From contig NZ_JACYOX010000019.1 in the NCBI RefSeq assembly GCF_015352955.1, positions 1 through 64,000 of the forward strand: a DNA stretch of 64,000 bases, in the 5' to 3' direction. Position numbers and translations under genes: made by a program. This document shows positions 29,350 through 39,835 of this stretch, one piece after another (within the stretch, counting starts at the first letter, position 1; each line of letters starts with the position of its first letter). The stretch is from Noviherbaspirillum soli (GTDB lineage Bacteria > Pseudomonadota > Gammaproteobacteria > Burkholderiales > Burkholderiaceae_D). The notes beneath the pieces were generated by a model. The model was not told where the DNA came from. It did not search any database and saw nothing but the letters and a program-made list of their open reading frames with translations.

Positions 29350-31002
29350 TTACAGCGCCAGCAGTTCGCGCGCGTGCTTGCGGGTGGTGGCGGTGATCTC
29401 GATGCCGCCCAGCATGCGCGCCACTTCCTCCACCCGTGCCTTGGCGTCCAGCGGCTCGATGCGCGAGACGGTCTTGCCGTCCGGCGCGCCGGCCTTGCTG
29501 ACCTGGAAGTGCTGGTTGGCCTGGCTCGCCACCTGCGGCAGGTGGGTCACGCACAAGACCTGGTGGTCCTGTCCCAGGCGCTTGAGCAGGCGTCCGACCA
29601 CCTCGGCCACGCCGCCGCCGATGCCGGTGTCGACCTCGTCGAAGATCAGCGTTGGCGTTGCCGTGGCGCTGGACGTGATCACGGCAATCGCCAGCGAAAT
29701 GCGCGCCAGTTCGCCGCCGGAAGCCACCTTGGCCAGCGGACGCGGCACGGTGCCGGCATGTCCCGCCACCAGGAATTCCACCTGTTCCAGGCCGTAGGCG
29801 GCCGGCTCGCAGGCATTCAGGCCGACCGCGAAGCGCCCGCCCGCCATGCTCAGTTCCTGCATGGCGGTTGTGACCGACTGGCCGAGTTGGGCGGCGGCGG
29901 CGGCGCGGGCGCGGGACAGCTTCTGCGCCAGCGCCAGGTAGGCAGCCTTCAGCTTTTCTTCCTGGGCCCGCAGCGCATCGACGTCGGACGCATCGGCCAG
30001 CTGCTGCAACTGGGCCGACAGGGTTTCCAGTTCGCGCGGCAGCTCGTCCGGGGCGACATGGAATTTGCGGGAGGTGGAATGGATCGCTTCCAGCCTGTCC
30101 TCCACCACGCGCAGGCGGGCCGGATCGAGTTCGACCCGGCTCAGGTAGTCGTTCAACGCATAGACCGCTTCCTGCAGCTGGATCTGCGCCGGCTCCAGCG
30201 CTTCCATCACCGGCTTCAGGCCATCGTCGATGTCGACCAGCTTGCCTATCCTGGTGTTGATCGACGACAGCAGCGACAGGATGGGATTCTCGTCGGACTC
30301 GGAAATCGCCGTCAGCGCTTCCTGCGCGCCCTCGATCAGGCTGGCCGCATGCGACAGCCGGCTGTGCTCGTTGCTGATCTCGTCCCATTCGCCCGGCTTG
30401 ACCGCCAGCTTTTCCAGCTCGGCCACCTGCCATTCCAGGCGCTCGCGCTCCAGCAGCACGTTGCGGGCATTGGTTTCGAATTCCTCGCGCTGGCGCGCCG
30501 TCGTGCGCCAGGCGCGGTAGGCCGCGCCGACCGCCTTGGCGTCTTCCGCCAGGCCGCCCTGGCTGTCGAGCAGCGCGCGCTGGGCATCGGCCTTGAGCAG
30601 CGACTGGTGCGCATGCTGGCCGTGGATGTCGACCAGCAGTTCGCCCAGGTCGCGCAGCTGGGTGGCGGTGGCGGCGACGCCGTTGATATAGGCCTTGGAG
30701 CGGCCGGCATTGTCGATCACCCGGCGCAGCAGCACGCAGCCGTCTTCCGGCGAGAATTCATTGACCGCCAGCCAGGCGTCGGCTTCGCTGCCGGTGGCGA
30801 ACTGGGCGCTGATGTCGGCCTTGGCGGCGCCTTCGCGCACCACGCTGGCGTCGCCGCGGCCGCCCAGCGCCAGCGCCAGCGCATCGATCAGGATGGATTT
30901 GCCGGCGCCGGTTTCGCCGGTGAAGACAGTGAAGCCGGAGCCCAGCTCAAGTTCGATCGCATCAACAATGACAAAGTCGTGTATGGAGAGTGTGCGCAGC
31001 AT
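29350..31002 (-). CDS. recN: DNA repair protein RecN
   Basis: The 550-residue SMC-like ATPase helps recombination at double-strand breaks. The Walker A is at 27-36 (FTGETGAGKS), followed by coiled-coil arms in the middle and a C-terminal half with the ABC signature VASGGELARISLAIAVI and Walker B LIFDEVDTGIGGG. The length is normal. It starts at 31002 and is followed by hemH after a 41-base gap, in the conserved nadK-recN order. No LexA site was confirmed upstream. Confidence 0.97.
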   Translation of the reverse strand: MLRTLSIHDFVIVDAIELELGSGFTVFTGETGAGKSILIDALALALGGRGDASVVREGAAKADISAQFATGSEADAWLAVNEFSPEDGCVLLRRVIDNAGRSKAYINGVAATATQLRDLGELLVDIHGQHAHQSLLKADAQRALLDSQGGLAEDAKAVGAAYRAWRTTARQREEFETNARNVLLERERLEWQVAELEKLAVKPGEWDEISNEHSRLSHAASLIEGAQEALTAISESDENPILSLLSSINTRIGKLVDIDDGLKPVMEALEPAQIQLQEAVYALNDYLSRVELDPARLRVVEDRLEAIHSTSRKFHVAPDELPRELETLSAQLQQLADASDVDALRAQEEKLKAAYLALAQKLSRARAAAAAQLGQSVTTAMQELSMAGGRFAVGLNACEPAAYGLEQVEFLVAGHAGTVPRPLAKVASGGELARISLAIAVITSSATATPTLIFDEVDTGIGGGVAEVVGRLLKRLGQDHQVLCVTHLPQVASQANQHFQVSKAGAPDGKTVSRIEPLDAKARVEEVARMLGGIEITATTRKHARELLAL

Positions 31003-31089
31003 CTGGAGAGGGAGAGTTCGGATGTTGCCCGCAGGCAGGCGAATTTTTGGATTTGCGGAATTCCGCGCCGCGGCGTCGCGGCGGGGAAA

Positions 31090-31974
31090 TTATTTTAACT
31101 GACCTTCGACGGAAGGATATTCATTCCAGTGCAACTTCTCGCGCAGCGTGTCGTAGTAGCTCCAGCCGCGCGGATGCAGGAAGGTGGCCGAATGCGCCGA
31201 GCGCCGCACCAGGATGCAGTCGTGATAGGCCAGGCTGGCCAGCGACTGCATGTCGAAATTGATGCTGCAGTCGCGCCCGGCGATGACCTCGATCCTGATC
31301 TCGCAGGAGTCGGGCAGCACGATCGGACGGTTCGACAGCGCATGCGGTGCGATCGGCACCAGCACGATCCCGCCCAGGGTAGGGTGCAGCAGCGGTCCGC
31401 CGGCCGACAGCGCATAGGCGGTCGAGCCGGTGGGCGTGGAGGCGATCAGGCCGTCCGAGCGCTGGTTGTACATGAAGTGGCCATCGACCGTCACCCGCAG
31501 CTCGACCATGCCGGAGCCGGCGCCGCGCGCCACCACCACGTCGTTGAAGGCCAGGCCGCGGAAGATGATCCGGCCGTCGCGCAGCACCGCGCCTTCCAGC
31601 AGGCTGCGCTGTTCCGATTCCATCTCGCCGGCCAGCATGTCCGACAGGATCGGCAGCATGCCCTCGGCCGGGATGTCGGTCATGAAGCCCAGCCGGCCCT
31701 GGTTGATGCCGATCAGCGGCACATTGTAGGGCGCCAGCTGGCGGGCGATGCCCAGCATGGTGCCGTCGCCGCCGACCACGATGGCGGCGTCCGCCTGTTC
31801 GCCGATCTGCTGCGCGTTCAGGCCGATGCCCTGATGGTTGATGTTCTGCGCCGTCTCGGTCTCGAACAGCACCTCGATGCCGGCATCCTGCAGGAAGGCG
31901 GCGAGCTGCGTCAGCGACTCGGCGATACCCGTGGCGCCCGGCTTGCCGATAATCGCAATTTTCTGAAAATTCAT
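31090..31974 (-). CDS. nadK: NAD kinase
   Basis: The 294-residue enzyme phosphorylates NAD to NADP. It shows the GGDGTML motif with catalytic Asp, [12 protein letters not shown], and the NAD-binding [17 protein letters not shown]. The start at 31974 ([13 protein letters not shown]) matches the family; an ATG at 31989 would add five residues. It is divergent from a HAD phosphatase gene and runs in the same direction as recN and hemH, with an 87-base gap to recN. Confidence 0.95.
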   Translation of the reverse strand: MNFQKIAIIGKPGATGIAESLTQLAAFLQDAGIEVLFETETAQNINHQGIGLNAQQIGEQADAAIVVGGDGTMLGIARQLAPYNVPLIGINQGRLGFMTDIPAEGMLPILSDMLAGEMESEQRSLLEGAVLRDGRIIFRGLAFNDVVVARGAGSGMVELRVTVDGHFMYNQRSDGLIASTPTGSTAYALSAGGPLLHPTLGGIVLVPIAPHALSNRPIVLPDSCEIRIEVIAGRDCSINFDMQSLASLAYHDCILVRRSAHSATFLHPRGWSYYDTLREKLHWNEYPSVEGQLK

Positions 31975-32080
31975 CTGTGTGGGAGGCATGAACGACGGCA
32001 TGCGGCAGATTAGACCATAATTCCCGTGCAAACCAGTTTATGCGCCGACAAACTGTTAAAACTCTGGAAACTTCAGTCTC

Positions 32081-32791
32081 ATGCCTGCCATCAAAGCCGT
32101 ACTGTTCGACCTGGACGATACCCTGTGGCCCATCGTGCCCGTCATTTTGCGCGCCGAGCGCCTGCTGTTCGACTGGATCAGGGAGCATGCGCCAGCCGTC
32201 GCGGCCGGCTACAGCATCGAGGAAATGCGGGCGCGGCGGGTGGCGCTGATGAAGTCCGAACCGCGCTACGCGATCAACCTGGCGGCGCTGCGCCACGCGG
32301 TGCTGACCGAGGTGTTCGTTGCCTGCGGGGAAAATATGGCGGCGGTGGATACGGCGATGGCCATCTTCAACGCCGCCCGCAACCAGGTCGAGCCGTATCC
32401 GGACGTGCATCCGGTGCTGGACGCCCTGCGGCGCAAGGTGGCGCTGGGCTCGGTCTCCAACGGCGTGGCCGACCTGGGCGCGATAGGCATGGATCATTAT
32501 TTCGACGTGTCCATCGCCGCCCACCAGTTCGGCAGCGCCAAACCGGACCCGGCGATCTTCCGCCATGCCTGCGAGGCGCTGCAGGTCGAGCCGGCCGAGG
32601 CGGTCTATGTCGGCGACGATCCGCTGCTCGACGTGGAAGGCGCGCAAAAGGCCGGCCTGCGCGGCGTCTGGCTGCGGCGGCAGGACTTGCCGCTGCGTAC
32701 CATGCCTGACCATGTGGCGCCGGATGCGGTCTGTGCGTCGCTGCACGACCTGGAAGTCTGGCTGGAAACACGGATAAATCATGGCGCCTGA
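32081..32791 (+). CDS. HAD-family hydrolase (phosphoglycolate phosphatase / pyrimidine nucleotidase type)
   Basis: The 236-residue enzyme has the four HAD motifs: FDLDDTLWP with nucleophile Asp, VSNGVADL, the Lys in GSAKPDPAIF, and VGDDPLLDVEGAQKAG. A helical cap lies between motifs I and II (about 20-100). The substrate is a phosphate ester that cannot be named from sequence. It starts at 32081, divergent from nadK, and is followed by hrcA after 25 bases; a small GGCGC/GCGCC hairpin overlaps its stop. Confidence 0.88.
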   Translation: MPAIKAVLFDLDDTLWPIVPVILRAERLLFDWIREHAPAVAAGYSIEEMRARRVALMKSEPRYAINLAALRHAVLTEVFVACGENMAAVDTAMAIFNAARNQVEPYPDVHPVLDALRRKVALGSVSNGVADLGAIGMDHYFDVSIAAHQFGSAKPDPAIFRHACEALQVEPAEAVYVGDDPLLDVEGAQKAGLRGVWLRRQDLPLRTMPDHVAPDAVCASLHDLEVWLETRINHGA

Positions 32792-32816
32792 TGCGCCACG
32801 ACATTAGACTACGGAC

Positions 32817-33842
32817 ATGCAACTCGATCATCGCGCACAAACCCTGCTCAAAGCCCTGGTGGAACGGTATATCGCCGATGGCCAGCCGGTCGGTTCCCGC
32901 GCACTGTCCAAGATATCCGGACTCGACCTGTCGCCCGCCACCATCCGCAACATCATGGCCGACCTGGAGGAAATGGGGCTGGTCGCCAGCCCGCACACCT
33001 CGGCCGGCCGCATTCCCACGCCACGCGGCTACCGGATGTTCGTCGACACCCTGCTGACGGTGCAGCCGCTGGACGAAAAGGCGGTGGAGTTCCGGCTGCA
33101 GCCGAAGAACCAGATCGGCTCGCCGCAGCGCATCATTTCCAGCGCCGCGCAGGTGCTGTCATCGCTGTCGCAATTCGCCGGCGTGGTGCTGACGCCGCGC
33201 CGCGAATCGGTCTTCCAGCAGGTTGAATTCCTGCGGTTGTCGGAAAAACGCATCCTGCTGGTGATCGTCGCGCCCAATGGCGAAGTCCAGAACCGGCTGC
33301 TGCTGACCGACGTCGACTACACCCGCTCGCAACTGGTGGAAGCGGCCAACTACATCAACCTGCACTATGGCGGCCTGAGTTTCGACGATGTGCGCAACCG
33401 GCTGCAGGCCGAGCTGCGCCAGCTGCGCGACGACATGACGCGGCTGATGCAGGCGGCGGTCGAGGCGGGCAGCGACGCGATGACGGAGAACAATGACGAG
33501 GTCGTCATTTCCGGCGAGCGCAACCTGCTGTCGGTGAGCGACCTGTCCTCCAACATGAGCTCGCTGCGCAAGCTGTTCGACATGTTCGAGCAGAAGACCA
33601 GCCTGATGCAGCTGCTGGATGTGTCGAGCAAGGCCACGGGCGTGCAGATCTTCATCGGCGGCGAGTCGCAGCTGATGCCGGTCGATGAAATGAGCGTGGT
33701 CACCGCGCCCTACGGCGTCAATGGCAAGGTGGTCGGCACGCTGGGCGTGATCGGCCCGACCCGGATGGCTTATGAACGGGTGATTCCGATCGTGGACATC
33801 ACGGCCAAGCTGCTGTCCAACGCGCTGAGCCACGGCAGCTGA
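32817..33842 (+). CDS. hrcA: Heat-inducible transcription repressor HrcA
   Basis: The 341-residue repressor starts [20 protein letters not shown], with the winged helix [20 protein letters not shown] and [20 protein letters not shown], then GAF-like domain segments ending [20 protein letters not shown]. It binds CIRCE (TTAGCACTC-N9-GAGTGCTAA) and is kept active by GroE. No CIRCE was found before grpE, dnaK or dnaJ here, so its targets are probably groESL elsewhere. It begins at 32817 and is followed by a phosphoesterase gene after 10 bases. Confidence 0.96.
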   Translation: MQLDHRAQTLLKALVERYIADGQPVGSRALSKISGLDLSPATIRNIMADLEEMGLVASPHTSAGRIPTPRGYRMFVDTLLTVQPLDEKAVEFRLQPKNQIGSPQRIISSAAQVLSSLSQFAGVVLTPRRESVFQQVEFLRLSEKRILLVIVAPNGEVQNRLLLTDVDYTRSQLVEAANYINLHYGGLSFDDVRNRLQAELRQLRDDMTRLMQAAVEAGSDAMTENNDEVVISGERNLLSVSDLSSNMSSLRKLFDMFEQKTSLMQLLDVSSKATGVQIFIGGESQLMPVDEMSVVTAPYGVNGKVVGTLGVIGPTRMAYERVIPIVDITAKLLSNALSHGS

Positions 33843-33852
33843 CCGGACGGCG

Positions 33853-34305
33853 ATGCGCATCGGCCTGATCTCCGACACCCACGGCCTGCTGCGGCAGGAA
33901 GCCGTGGCCGCGCTGGCCGGCGTGGACCGCATCATCCATGCCGGCGACATCGGCAATGCGCAGATCCTGGAGGCGCTGGCGGCGATCGCGCCGGTCGATG
34001 CTGTGCGCGGCAACAACGACACGGGCCCGTGGGCAAAGGCGGTGCCGCACAGCCTGACGCTGAACGTCGATGGCGTCGCGATTCACCTGCTGCATGATTT
34101 GAAGGAATTGAAGAATGCGCTGCCGCCGGTGCAGGTGGTCATCGCCGGCCATTCCCACAAGCCCATGGTGCGCGAGGAGGGCGGCGTGCTGCTGGTCAAC
34201 CCAGGCAGCGCCGGACCGCGCCGCTTCAAGCTGCCGGTCACGGTCGGCTTTCTGTCGATCGACGCAGGCCTGGCCACGGCGTCGATCACGCAACTGACGG
34301 TCTGA
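33853..34305 (+). CDS. YfcE/MJ0936-family metallophosphoesterase
   Basis: The 150-residue protein has the compact metallophosphoesterase set: LISDTHGLL, IIHAGDIGN, VRGNNDTGP, and VVIAGHSHKPMVREEGGVLL ending in NPGSAGPRR. These bind two metal ions and cleave phosphodiesters; members cleave cyclic nucleotides in vitro. The true substrate is not known. It starts at 33853, ten bases after hrcA, and is convergent with panB across a long hairpin. Confidence 0.9.
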   Translation: MRIGLISDTHGLLRQEAVAALAGVDRIIHAGDIGNAQILEALAAIAPVDAVRGNNDTGPWAKAVPHSLTLNVDGVAIHLLHDLKELKNALPPVQVVIAGHSHKPMVREEGGVLLVNPGSAGPRRFKLPVTVGFLSIDAGLATASITQLTV

Positions 34306-34346
34306 CGCCGCACTGTGCTGCCACAAGCTGGCAGCACAGTGCGGCG
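34306..34346. terminator. Long perfect hairpin between convergent genes
   Basis: Arms 34306-34323 and 34329-34346 are perfect 18-base reverse complements around CAAGC. It lies directly after the phosphoesterase stop and 10 bases from the panB stop. There is no T-run on either side, so it may stop transcription weakly or protect mRNA 3' ends instead of acting as a standard intrinsic terminator. Confidence 0.65.
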
Positions 34347-34356
34347 GGTCGGCAAC

Positions 34357-35187
34357 TCAGAAGCAGTGCTCGGCCGCCGGGAAGCTGCCGTCCTTCACCG
34401 CCGCCACATAGGCCTTGACCGCGGCGTCGATGCTGGTCTGGCCATCCATGAAGTTCTTCACGAAGCGCGCCTTGTGGCCGGGAAAGACGCCCAGCATGTC
34501 ATGCATCACCAGCACCTGGCCCGAGCAGTCGGGGCCGGCGCCGATGCCGATGGTGGGGATCGCCAATGCCTCCGTCACCTCGCGGCCGAGCGCCGCGGGG
34601 ATTGCTTCCAGCACCAGCACCGATGCGCCCGCCGCTTGCAAGGCCAGCGCGTCATCCTTCATCTGCTCGGCGCCGGCAACCGACTTGCCCTGCACCTTGA
34701 AGCCGCCCAGCACATGCACCGATTGCGGCGTCAGGCCGACATGGGCGCAGACCGGGATCGCGCGCTCGGTCAGGAAGCGCACGGTCGACGCCAGCCAGGC
34801 GCCGCCTTCGAGCTTGACCATGTGGGCGCCGGCGCGCATCAGTTCGGCGGCGTTGTTGAAGGCCGCCTCGGGCGTGGCATAGGTGCCGAACGGCATGTCG
34901 GCCACCAGCAGCGCGGTACGGTTGCCACGCGCCACGCTGGCGGTGTGATACGCCATGTCGGCCAGCGTGACCGGCAGGGTGGACTGGTGTCCCTGCGACA
35001 CCATGCCCAGCGAGTCGCCCACCAGCAGCATCTCGACGCCGCAGCGGTCCATCAGCGCGGCGAAGCTGGCGTCGTAGCAGGTGAGCATGGTGATCTTTTC
35101 GCCTGCCGCGCGCATTGCCATCAGCGCCGGCGCGGTGACTGCCTTGCTGCGTCCCGCAGCCTGGTTTTCCTGCAGATAGCCTGCCAT
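34357..35187 (-). CDS. panB: 3-methyl-2-oxobutanoate hydroxymethyltransferase
   Basis: The 276-residue enzyme makes ketopantoate from ketoisovalerate and methylene-THF, first in the pantothenate branch. Segments are [59 protein letters not shown], and [17 protein letters not shown] with the catalytic Glu. Start at 35187 (MAGYLQENQ) has GGAGG at ideal distance; the frame runs on upstream but the ribosome site decides. It follows folK by 113 bases on the same strand; panC is not here. Confidence 0.97.
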   Translation of the reverse strand: MAGYLQENQAAGRSKAVTAPALMAMRAAGEKITMLTCYDASFAALMDRCGVEMLLVGDSLGMVSQGHQSTLPVTLADMAYHTASVARGNRTALLVADMPFGTYATPEAAFNNAAELMRAGAHMVKLEGGAWLASTVRFLTERAIPVCAHVGLTPQSVHVLGGFKVQGKSVAGAEQMKDDALALQAAGASVLVLEAIPAALGREVTEALAIPTIGIGAGPDCSGQVLVMHDMLGVFPGHKARFVKNFMDGQTSIDAAVKAYVAAVKDGSFPAAEHCF

Positions 35188-35300
35188 TTGTTGTCCTCCG
35201 GTTGCAGTGTCTGGGATGGGCGCGCACGGCGCCTGTTCTTGTTTTAAATCGGCTGGTCGCAAACCGCTACGCATTTCCGCCGGCGCTTTCAGGATTGGCT

Positions 35301-35786
35301 TCAGTCCCTGATCACCGAAATCGCCTGGTCCGCCACATCGGGCACGAAGCCATGCGCCGGCCCCTTGCCGGGAATCTCGATCAGGGGCGCGATCTGCAGC
35401 AGCGGAATCAGCACGAAGGCGCGCTGCGTCATGCGCGGATGCGGCACCGTCAGCGCCGCCGTGGCGATCCTTTCGCTGCCATACAGCAGCAGGTCCATGT
35501 CCAGCGTGCGCGGTGCATTGTAGCCCGGCCGGGTGCGGCCATGCGCCTGCTCGATCTCCAGCAGCCGCTCCAGCAGTTGCTGCGGCTGCAGCCGGGTTTC
35601 GATCCGGGCCACGGCATTGACGTAATCGTCGCCGCCGGCATCGACCGGCGCGGTCCTGAACAGGCTGGACTTGGCCAGCAGCCTGGTCTCGGGCAGTTCG
35701 CCCAGGGCCTGCAGCGCCGCCTGGACGGCGCCGCGGGCGTCGCCCAGATTGGCCCCCAGGCCGATGTAGGCGGCCACCGGCTTCAT
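35301..35786 (-). CDS. folK: 2-amino-4-hydroxy-6-hydroxymethyldihydropteridine pyrophosphokinase
   Basis: The 161-residue enzyme transfers pyrophosphate to hydroxymethyl-dihydropterin in folate synthesis. It shows [47 protein letters not shown] with the catalytic DMDLLLYG, and [20 protein letters not shown]. The ATG at 35786 overlaps the pcnB stop (ATGA), so the two are translationally coupled, an order widely seen in proteobacteria. The frame is open upstream inside pcnB but that part is not real. Confidence 0.95.
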   Translation of the reverse strand: MKPVAAYIGLGANLGDARGAVQAALQALGELPETRLLAKSSLFRTAPVDAGGDDYVNAVARIETRLQPQQLLERLLEIEQAHGRTRPGYNAPRTLDMDLLLYGSERIATAALTVPHPRMTQRAFVLIPLLQIAPLIEIPGKGPAHGFVPDVADQAISVIRD

Positions 35787-37171
35787 TCGCCGTGCTCTCC
35801 CGCCATGGTCGGGTTGTCGCCAGCCATGTCGGTGGCCGATTCCTTCTTCGGACGGCGGCGCCGGGCGCGTTTCTTCGGCGCGGCGGCTTCGCCATCGGCT
35901 TTCGGCTTCCTGGTCAGCAGTTCCTCGCGGCCGGGGCCGTCGGCTTCCATGAAGGCGGTCCACCATTCGCCGGCCTCGGTGTCGAGTTCGCCGGACTCGC
36001 AGCGCAGCAGCAGGAAGTCGTAGCCGGCGCGCAGGCGCGGATGCTCCAGCAGCTTGTACGGCGACTTGCCGCTGCGGCGCTCGAAGCGCGGCTGCATCGC
36101 CCAGATGTCGCGCATGTCGGTGGCGATGCGGCGCTGCAGGGCCAGCTTCTCGGTCTGGCCGTTGAGCACGTCGTCGGCCGCCTGGTGCAGGGCCGGGATC
36201 GGATATTCGCCGGCGGCCTGGTAGGCGCGCCATTTTTCCAGCACCTGGTGCCACAGCAGCGAGGCGAACAGGAAGCCCGGCGACACCGGCTTGCCCTGCC
36301 TGATGCGCAGGTCGGTATTGTCCAGCGCCAGGCGCACGAAGCGCTCGCCCAGGGGCTGCTCCATCACCACGTCCAGGAGCGGCAGCAGGCCATGGTGCAG
36401 GCCCTCGCTGCGCAGCCGCTCCAGGCAGGCCATCGCCTGGCCGCTCATCAGGAGCTTCAGCATTTCATCGAATACCCGCGCCGCCGGCACGTTGTTGATC
36501 AGCGGCGCCATCACCGGGATCGGCGCCTGCGCCGACGGATCGATCTCGAAACCGAGCTTGGCGGCAAAGCGCACCACCCGCAGCATGCGCACCGGGTCTT
36601 CGCGGTAGCGCTCCTCGGGCACGCCTATCATGCGCAGCGTGCGGTTGCGGATGTCGGCCATGCCGCCATGGTAGTCCAGCACCTGCTGGGTGGCCGGGTC
36701 GTAGTACATCGCATTGATGGTGAAGTCGCGCCGCAGGGCGTCTTCATGCTGCTCGCCGAAGGTATTGTCGCGCAGCACCCGGCCATGCTCGTCCTTGGGC
36801 GCGGCTTCCTTGGCCGCGCCGCGGAAGGTGGTGACTTCCAGCAGGTCCTGACCGAACATCACATGCACGATCTGGAAGCGCCGGCCGATGATGAAGGCGC
36901 GCCGGAACAGCGCCTTGACCTGCTCGGGCGTGGCATTGGTGGCGATGTCGAAGTCCTTGGGCTTGACGCCCAGCAGCAGGTCCCGCACCGCGCCGCCGAC
37001 CAGGAAGGCCTTGAAGCCGGCCTGCTGCAGCGTCTGCGTCACCCGGATCGCATTGTTCGATACCAGTTCGGGATTGATGCCATGTTCCTGCGGTCCGAGG
37101 ACCACGGGCTGGGTCGGGTCGGCTGCCTGCTGCGGCTTGCCGAGGATGCGCCGTATGAGCTTTTTAATCAT
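35783..37171 (-). CDS. pcnB: Poly(A) polymerase I
   Basis: The 462-residue nucleotidyltransferase adds 3' poly(A) tails that mark RNA for decay. The catalytic core is at [20 protein letters not shown] with the DxD in DFDIATNAT, then [18 protein letters not shown] and [17 protein letters not shown], features that separate PcnB from CCA-adding enzymes. The C-terminus is strongly basic ([12 protein letters not shown]), an RNA-binding tail. Its start at 37171 overlaps the HAD gene stop by eight bases, and its stop overlaps folK. Confidence 0.95.
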   Translation of the reverse strand: MIKKLIRRILGKPQQAADPTQPVVLGPQEHGINPELVSNNAIRVTQTLQQAGFKAFLVGGAVRDLLLGVKPKDFDIATNATPEQVKALFRRAFIIGRRFQIVHVMFGQDLLEVTTFRGAAKEAAPKDEHGRVLRDNTFGEQHEDALRRDFTINAMYYDPATQQVLDYHGGMADIRNRTLRMIGVPEERYREDPVRMLRVVRFAAKLGFEIDPSAQAPIPVMAPLINNVPAARVFDEMLKLLMSGQAMACLERLRSEGLHHGLLPLLDVVMEQPLGERFVRLALDNTDLRIRQGKPVSPGFLFASLLWHQVLEKWRAYQAAGEYPIPALHQAADDVLNGQTEKLALQRRIATDMRDIWAMQPRFERRSGKSPYKLLEHPRLRAGYDFLLLRCESGELDTEAGEWWTAFMEADGPGREELLTRKPKADGEAAAPKKRARRRRPKKESATDMAGDNPTMAGEHGE

Positions 37172-37838
37172 TGAACAGATTCAGGATGGGCCAGCCGCGC
37201 TCTTTCGCATGCGCGCCCAGCAGGGCATTGGGATTGGTCGCAACCGGATGGGTGACGGCTTCCAGTAGCGGTATGTCGTTCTGTGAATCGCTGTAAAACG
37301 TGCTGCGGGCGAAGCCTTCCAGCGACTGGCCGCGCGCATCCAGCCACTTGCGGATGTTGACCACCTTGCCGGCGCCGTAGGGCGGCGTGCCGACGAAGGC
37401 GCCGGTGATGTCGCCGTTGGCATCGACTTCCGGCTCGGCGGCGATCAGGTGCTCGACGCCGAATTCCCGGGCGATCGGCGCGGTCACGAAGCGGTTGGTG
37501 GCGGTGATGATGGCCACCAGGTCGCCCGCGTCCAGGTGTTTCTGCACCAGCGCCAGCGCGCCGGGCTTGAGGGCCGGGCGGATCACTTCGTCCATGAACT
37601 GGCGGTGCCAGGCGTCGAGCTGGGCGCGGGGAAACTGCGCCAGCGTGCCGAAGGCGAATTCGAGGTAGGCCACCGGGTCCAGCGTGCCGGCCTGGTACTG
37701 GGCATAGAACTCGGCATTGCGGCGCGCGAACTCCACCGGGTCCACCGCGCCGATGCGGGACATGAACTGGCCCCACTCATAGTCGGAGTCGAGCGGCAGC
37801 AGCGTGTGGTCAAGGTCAAACAGGGTCAGGTTGTTCAT
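37164..37838 (-). CDS. HAD-IB family hydrolase (SerB-like phosphatase)
   Basis: The 224-residue enzyme has LTLFDLDHTLLPLDSD with the nucleophile Asp, ITATNRFVTAPIAREFG, Lys in GAGKVVNIRKWLD, and FYSDSQNDIPLLEAVTHPVA. It is a subfamily IB member like phosphoserine phosphatase, but it is shorter and lacks the ACT domain, so its substrate is uncertain. The ATG at 37838 overlaps the hda stop (ATGA), and its stop overlaps pcnB by eight bases, making a tightly coupled hda-HAD-pcnB-folK unit. Confidence 0.9.
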   Translation of the reverse strand: MNNLTLFDLDHTLLPLDSDYEWGQFMSRIGAVDPVEFARRNAEFYAQYQAGTLDPVAYLEFAFGTLAQFPRAQLDAWHRQFMDEVIRPALKPGALALVQKHLDAGDLVAIITATNRFVTAPIAREFGVEHLIAAEPEVDANGDITGAFVGTPPYGAGKVVNIRKWLDARGQSLEGFARSTFYSDSQNDIPLLEAVTHPVATNPNALLGAHAKERGWPILNLFND

Positions 37839-38515
37839 GGCTTGGTGTCGTCTTCGAGCTGCAGCAGGTCGCGCAGCAGGGGCAGGGTGATGGGCCGCTG
37901 GGTTTCGAGCGAATAGCGGTCCAGCGCGTCGAGCATCGCGGACAGGGATCGCATGTCGCGCTCGAAGTGGGTGATCAGGTAGGGCAGCACGCCGGGCGAG
38001 ACCGCCAGCCCGCGGGTGGCCGCGGCCTGGCTCAGCGCAGCGATTTTCTCCTCGTCGCTCAGTTCATGCACCTGGTAGATCAGGCCCCAGCCCAGGCGGG
38101 TGCGCAAGTCTTCCCGCACCGGCAGCACCGCCGGCGGCACCGCGCCGCCGGTAATCATCAGCGCGCCGTGCTCGCGCACTTCATTGAACAGGTTAAAGGC
38201 CGCGATCTGCGCCTGCGGCGACAACTGCTCGCAGTCGTCCAGCAGGTAGATGCGGATGGCAGGGTCGTAGCAGCAGGCCTCTGCCGCGCTGGCGGCGTCG
38301 ATATAGCGGGCATGCGGCAGCACCGCCAGCGAGCGCAGCAGATGCGTCTTGCCGGCGCCGGCGCGGCCCCACAGATAGACGAAGCGTTCGCGGCTGTCTT
38401 CGGGATGCGCAGCCAGCCGGCACAGCAGCTGATAAAGCTCGGCATTTTTCCCGGCCTCGAAATTGGCCAGGGTTTGCGGCTTTTCCGCGATCAAATCCAG
38501 CAGCAGCTGTCTCAT
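37835..38515 (-). CDS. hda: DnaA regulatory inactivator Hda
   Basis: The 226-residue AAA+ protein is DnaA-like: LWGRAGAGKTHLLRSLAVL (Walker A), IYLLDDCEQLSPQAQIAAFN (Walker B), and SMLDALDRYSLETQRPITL near the end. With the beta clamp it triggers hydrolysis of DnaA-ATP and so limits re-initiation. A clamp-binding N-terminus (MRQLLLDLIAEKP) is visible. It starts at 38515 and heads a coupled operon. It is divergent from purM. Confidence 0.95.
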   Translation of the reverse strand: MRQLLLDLIAEKPQTLANFEAGKNAELYQLLCRLAAHPEDSRERFVYLWGRAGAGKTHLLRSLAVLPHARYIDAASAAEACCYDPAIRIYLLDDCEQLSPQAQIAAFNLFNEVREHGALMITGGAVPPAVLPVREDLRTRLGWGLIYQVHELSDEEKIAALSQAAATRGLAVSPGVLPYLITHFERDMRSLSAMLDALDRYSLETQRPITLPLLRDLLQLEDDTKP

Positions 38516-38791
38516 GCGTGAAGTGGTGGGGCTGTTCGGTGGCGCTGCATGCGCCCGAGGTCGTATGAAATAGGCAATGTTGTCAGAGAGCAGCCTGCAT
38601 CATCGCCGAGCACGACCTTGCAGGCAAGTCCCAGGCAAGCGTGCCCGATGCGCCGCCGGCATCGTTCCGTGATCAAAGAAAATGGCATGAATTCGGCGGC
38701 TGGATTGTCCGGTTTGATAAAATACGCGTTTTTCCGGAAGAAAGTTCCGGCGCCAACCGTCTATTTTACCGCCTCCGCCGCCAATCACATC

Positions 38792-39835
38792 ATGAGTTCC
38801 CAATCCAACGTTTCCCTTTCCTACCGCGACGCCGGTGTTGATATCGATGCGGGCGATGCCCTGGTGGAAGCGATCAAGCCCTTCGCCAAACGCACCATGC
38901 GCGAAGGCGTGCTGGGCGGCATCGGCGGTTTTGGCGCGCTGTTCGAGATCAGCAAGAAATACAAGGAGCCGGTGCTGGTGTCCGGCACCGACGGCGTCGG
39001 TACCAAGCTGAAGCTGGCCTTCCACCTGAACCGGCATGACACGGTCGGCATCGACCTGGTGGCGATGAGCGTCAACGATATCCTGGTGCAGGGCGCCGAG
39101 CCGCTGTTCTTCCTCGACTACTTCGCCTGCGGCAAGCTCGACGTGCCGACCGCCACCGACGTGGTCAAGGGCATCGCCCGCGGCTGCGAACTGGCCGGCT
39201 GCGCACTGATCGGCGGCGAAACCGCCGAAATGCCCAGCATGTACCCGGACGGCGAATACGACCTGGCGGGCTTCGCCGTCGGCGCGGTGGAAAAGTCGGC
39301 CATCATCGACGGCACGAAAATCACGCCGGGCGACGTGGTGCTGGGCCTGGCTTCCTCCGGCGCCCATTCCAACGGTTATTCGCTGGTGCGCAAGATCATC
39401 TCGGTGGCTCAGCCCGACCTGAACGCCGACTTCCACGGCCGTCCGCTGGCCGACGCGCTGCTGGAACCGACCCGCATCTATGTGAAGCCGCTGCTGGCGC
39501 TGATGCAGAGCATGGAAGTGCGCGGCATGGTGCACATCACCGGCGGCGGCCTGGTGGAAAACATCCCGCGCGTGCTGCAGCCCAACCTGACTGCAGTGCT
39601 GCACCGCGACAGCTGGACCATGCCGCCGCTGTTTTCCTGGCTGCAGCAGCATGGCGGCGTGGCCGACGCCGAGATGCACCGGGTGTTCAACTGCGGCATC
39701 GGCATGGCGGTCATCGTGTCGGCGGCGAATGCCGACGCGGCGATGGCGCAGCTGAAGGCGGCGGGCGAGACGGTGTTCCGGATTGGCGAGATTCGCGAGC
39801 GCCAGGGCGAGGAAGCGCAGACCATCGTTCTTTAG
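38792..39835 (+). CDS. purM: Phosphoribosylformylglycinamidine cyclo-ligase
   Basis: The 347-residue enzyme makes AIR, the fifth step of purine synthesis. Signature parts are [58 protein letters not shown] and [18 protein letters not shown]. The start at 38792 (MSSQSNVS) suits the family; the frame is open further upstream through the promoter region. The 276-base gap to hda holds a possible -10 (TAAAAT near 38718) but nothing else was identified. Confidence 0.97.
   Translation: MSSQSNVSLSYRDAGVDIDAGDALVEAIKPFAKRTMREGVLGGIGGFGALFEISKKYKEPVLVSGTDGVGTKLKLAFHLNRHDTVGIDLVAMSVNDILVQGAEPLFFLDYFACGKLDVPTATDVVKGIARGCELAGCALIGGETAEMPSMYPDGEYDLAGFAVGAVEKSAIIDGTKITPGDVVLGLASSGAHSNGYSLVRKIISVAQPDLNADFHGRPLADALLEPTRIYVKPLLALMQSMEVRGMVHITGGGLVENIPRVLQPNLTAVLHRDSWTMPPLFSWLQQHGGVADAEMHRVFNCGIGMAVIVSAANADAAMAQLKAAGETVFRIGEIRERQGEEAQTIVL

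Noticed and set aside
28202-30433. Long upstream extension of the hemH frame over recN
   Set aside because: The frame is open but encodes Gly/Arg-rich sequence unlike ferrochelatase; the ATG at 29308 with a ribosome site gives the normal N-terminus.
32782-32798. TGGCGC/GCGCCA hairpin before hrcA considered as CIRCE
   Set aside because: Sequence and spacing do not match TTAGCACTC-N9-GAGTGCTAA.
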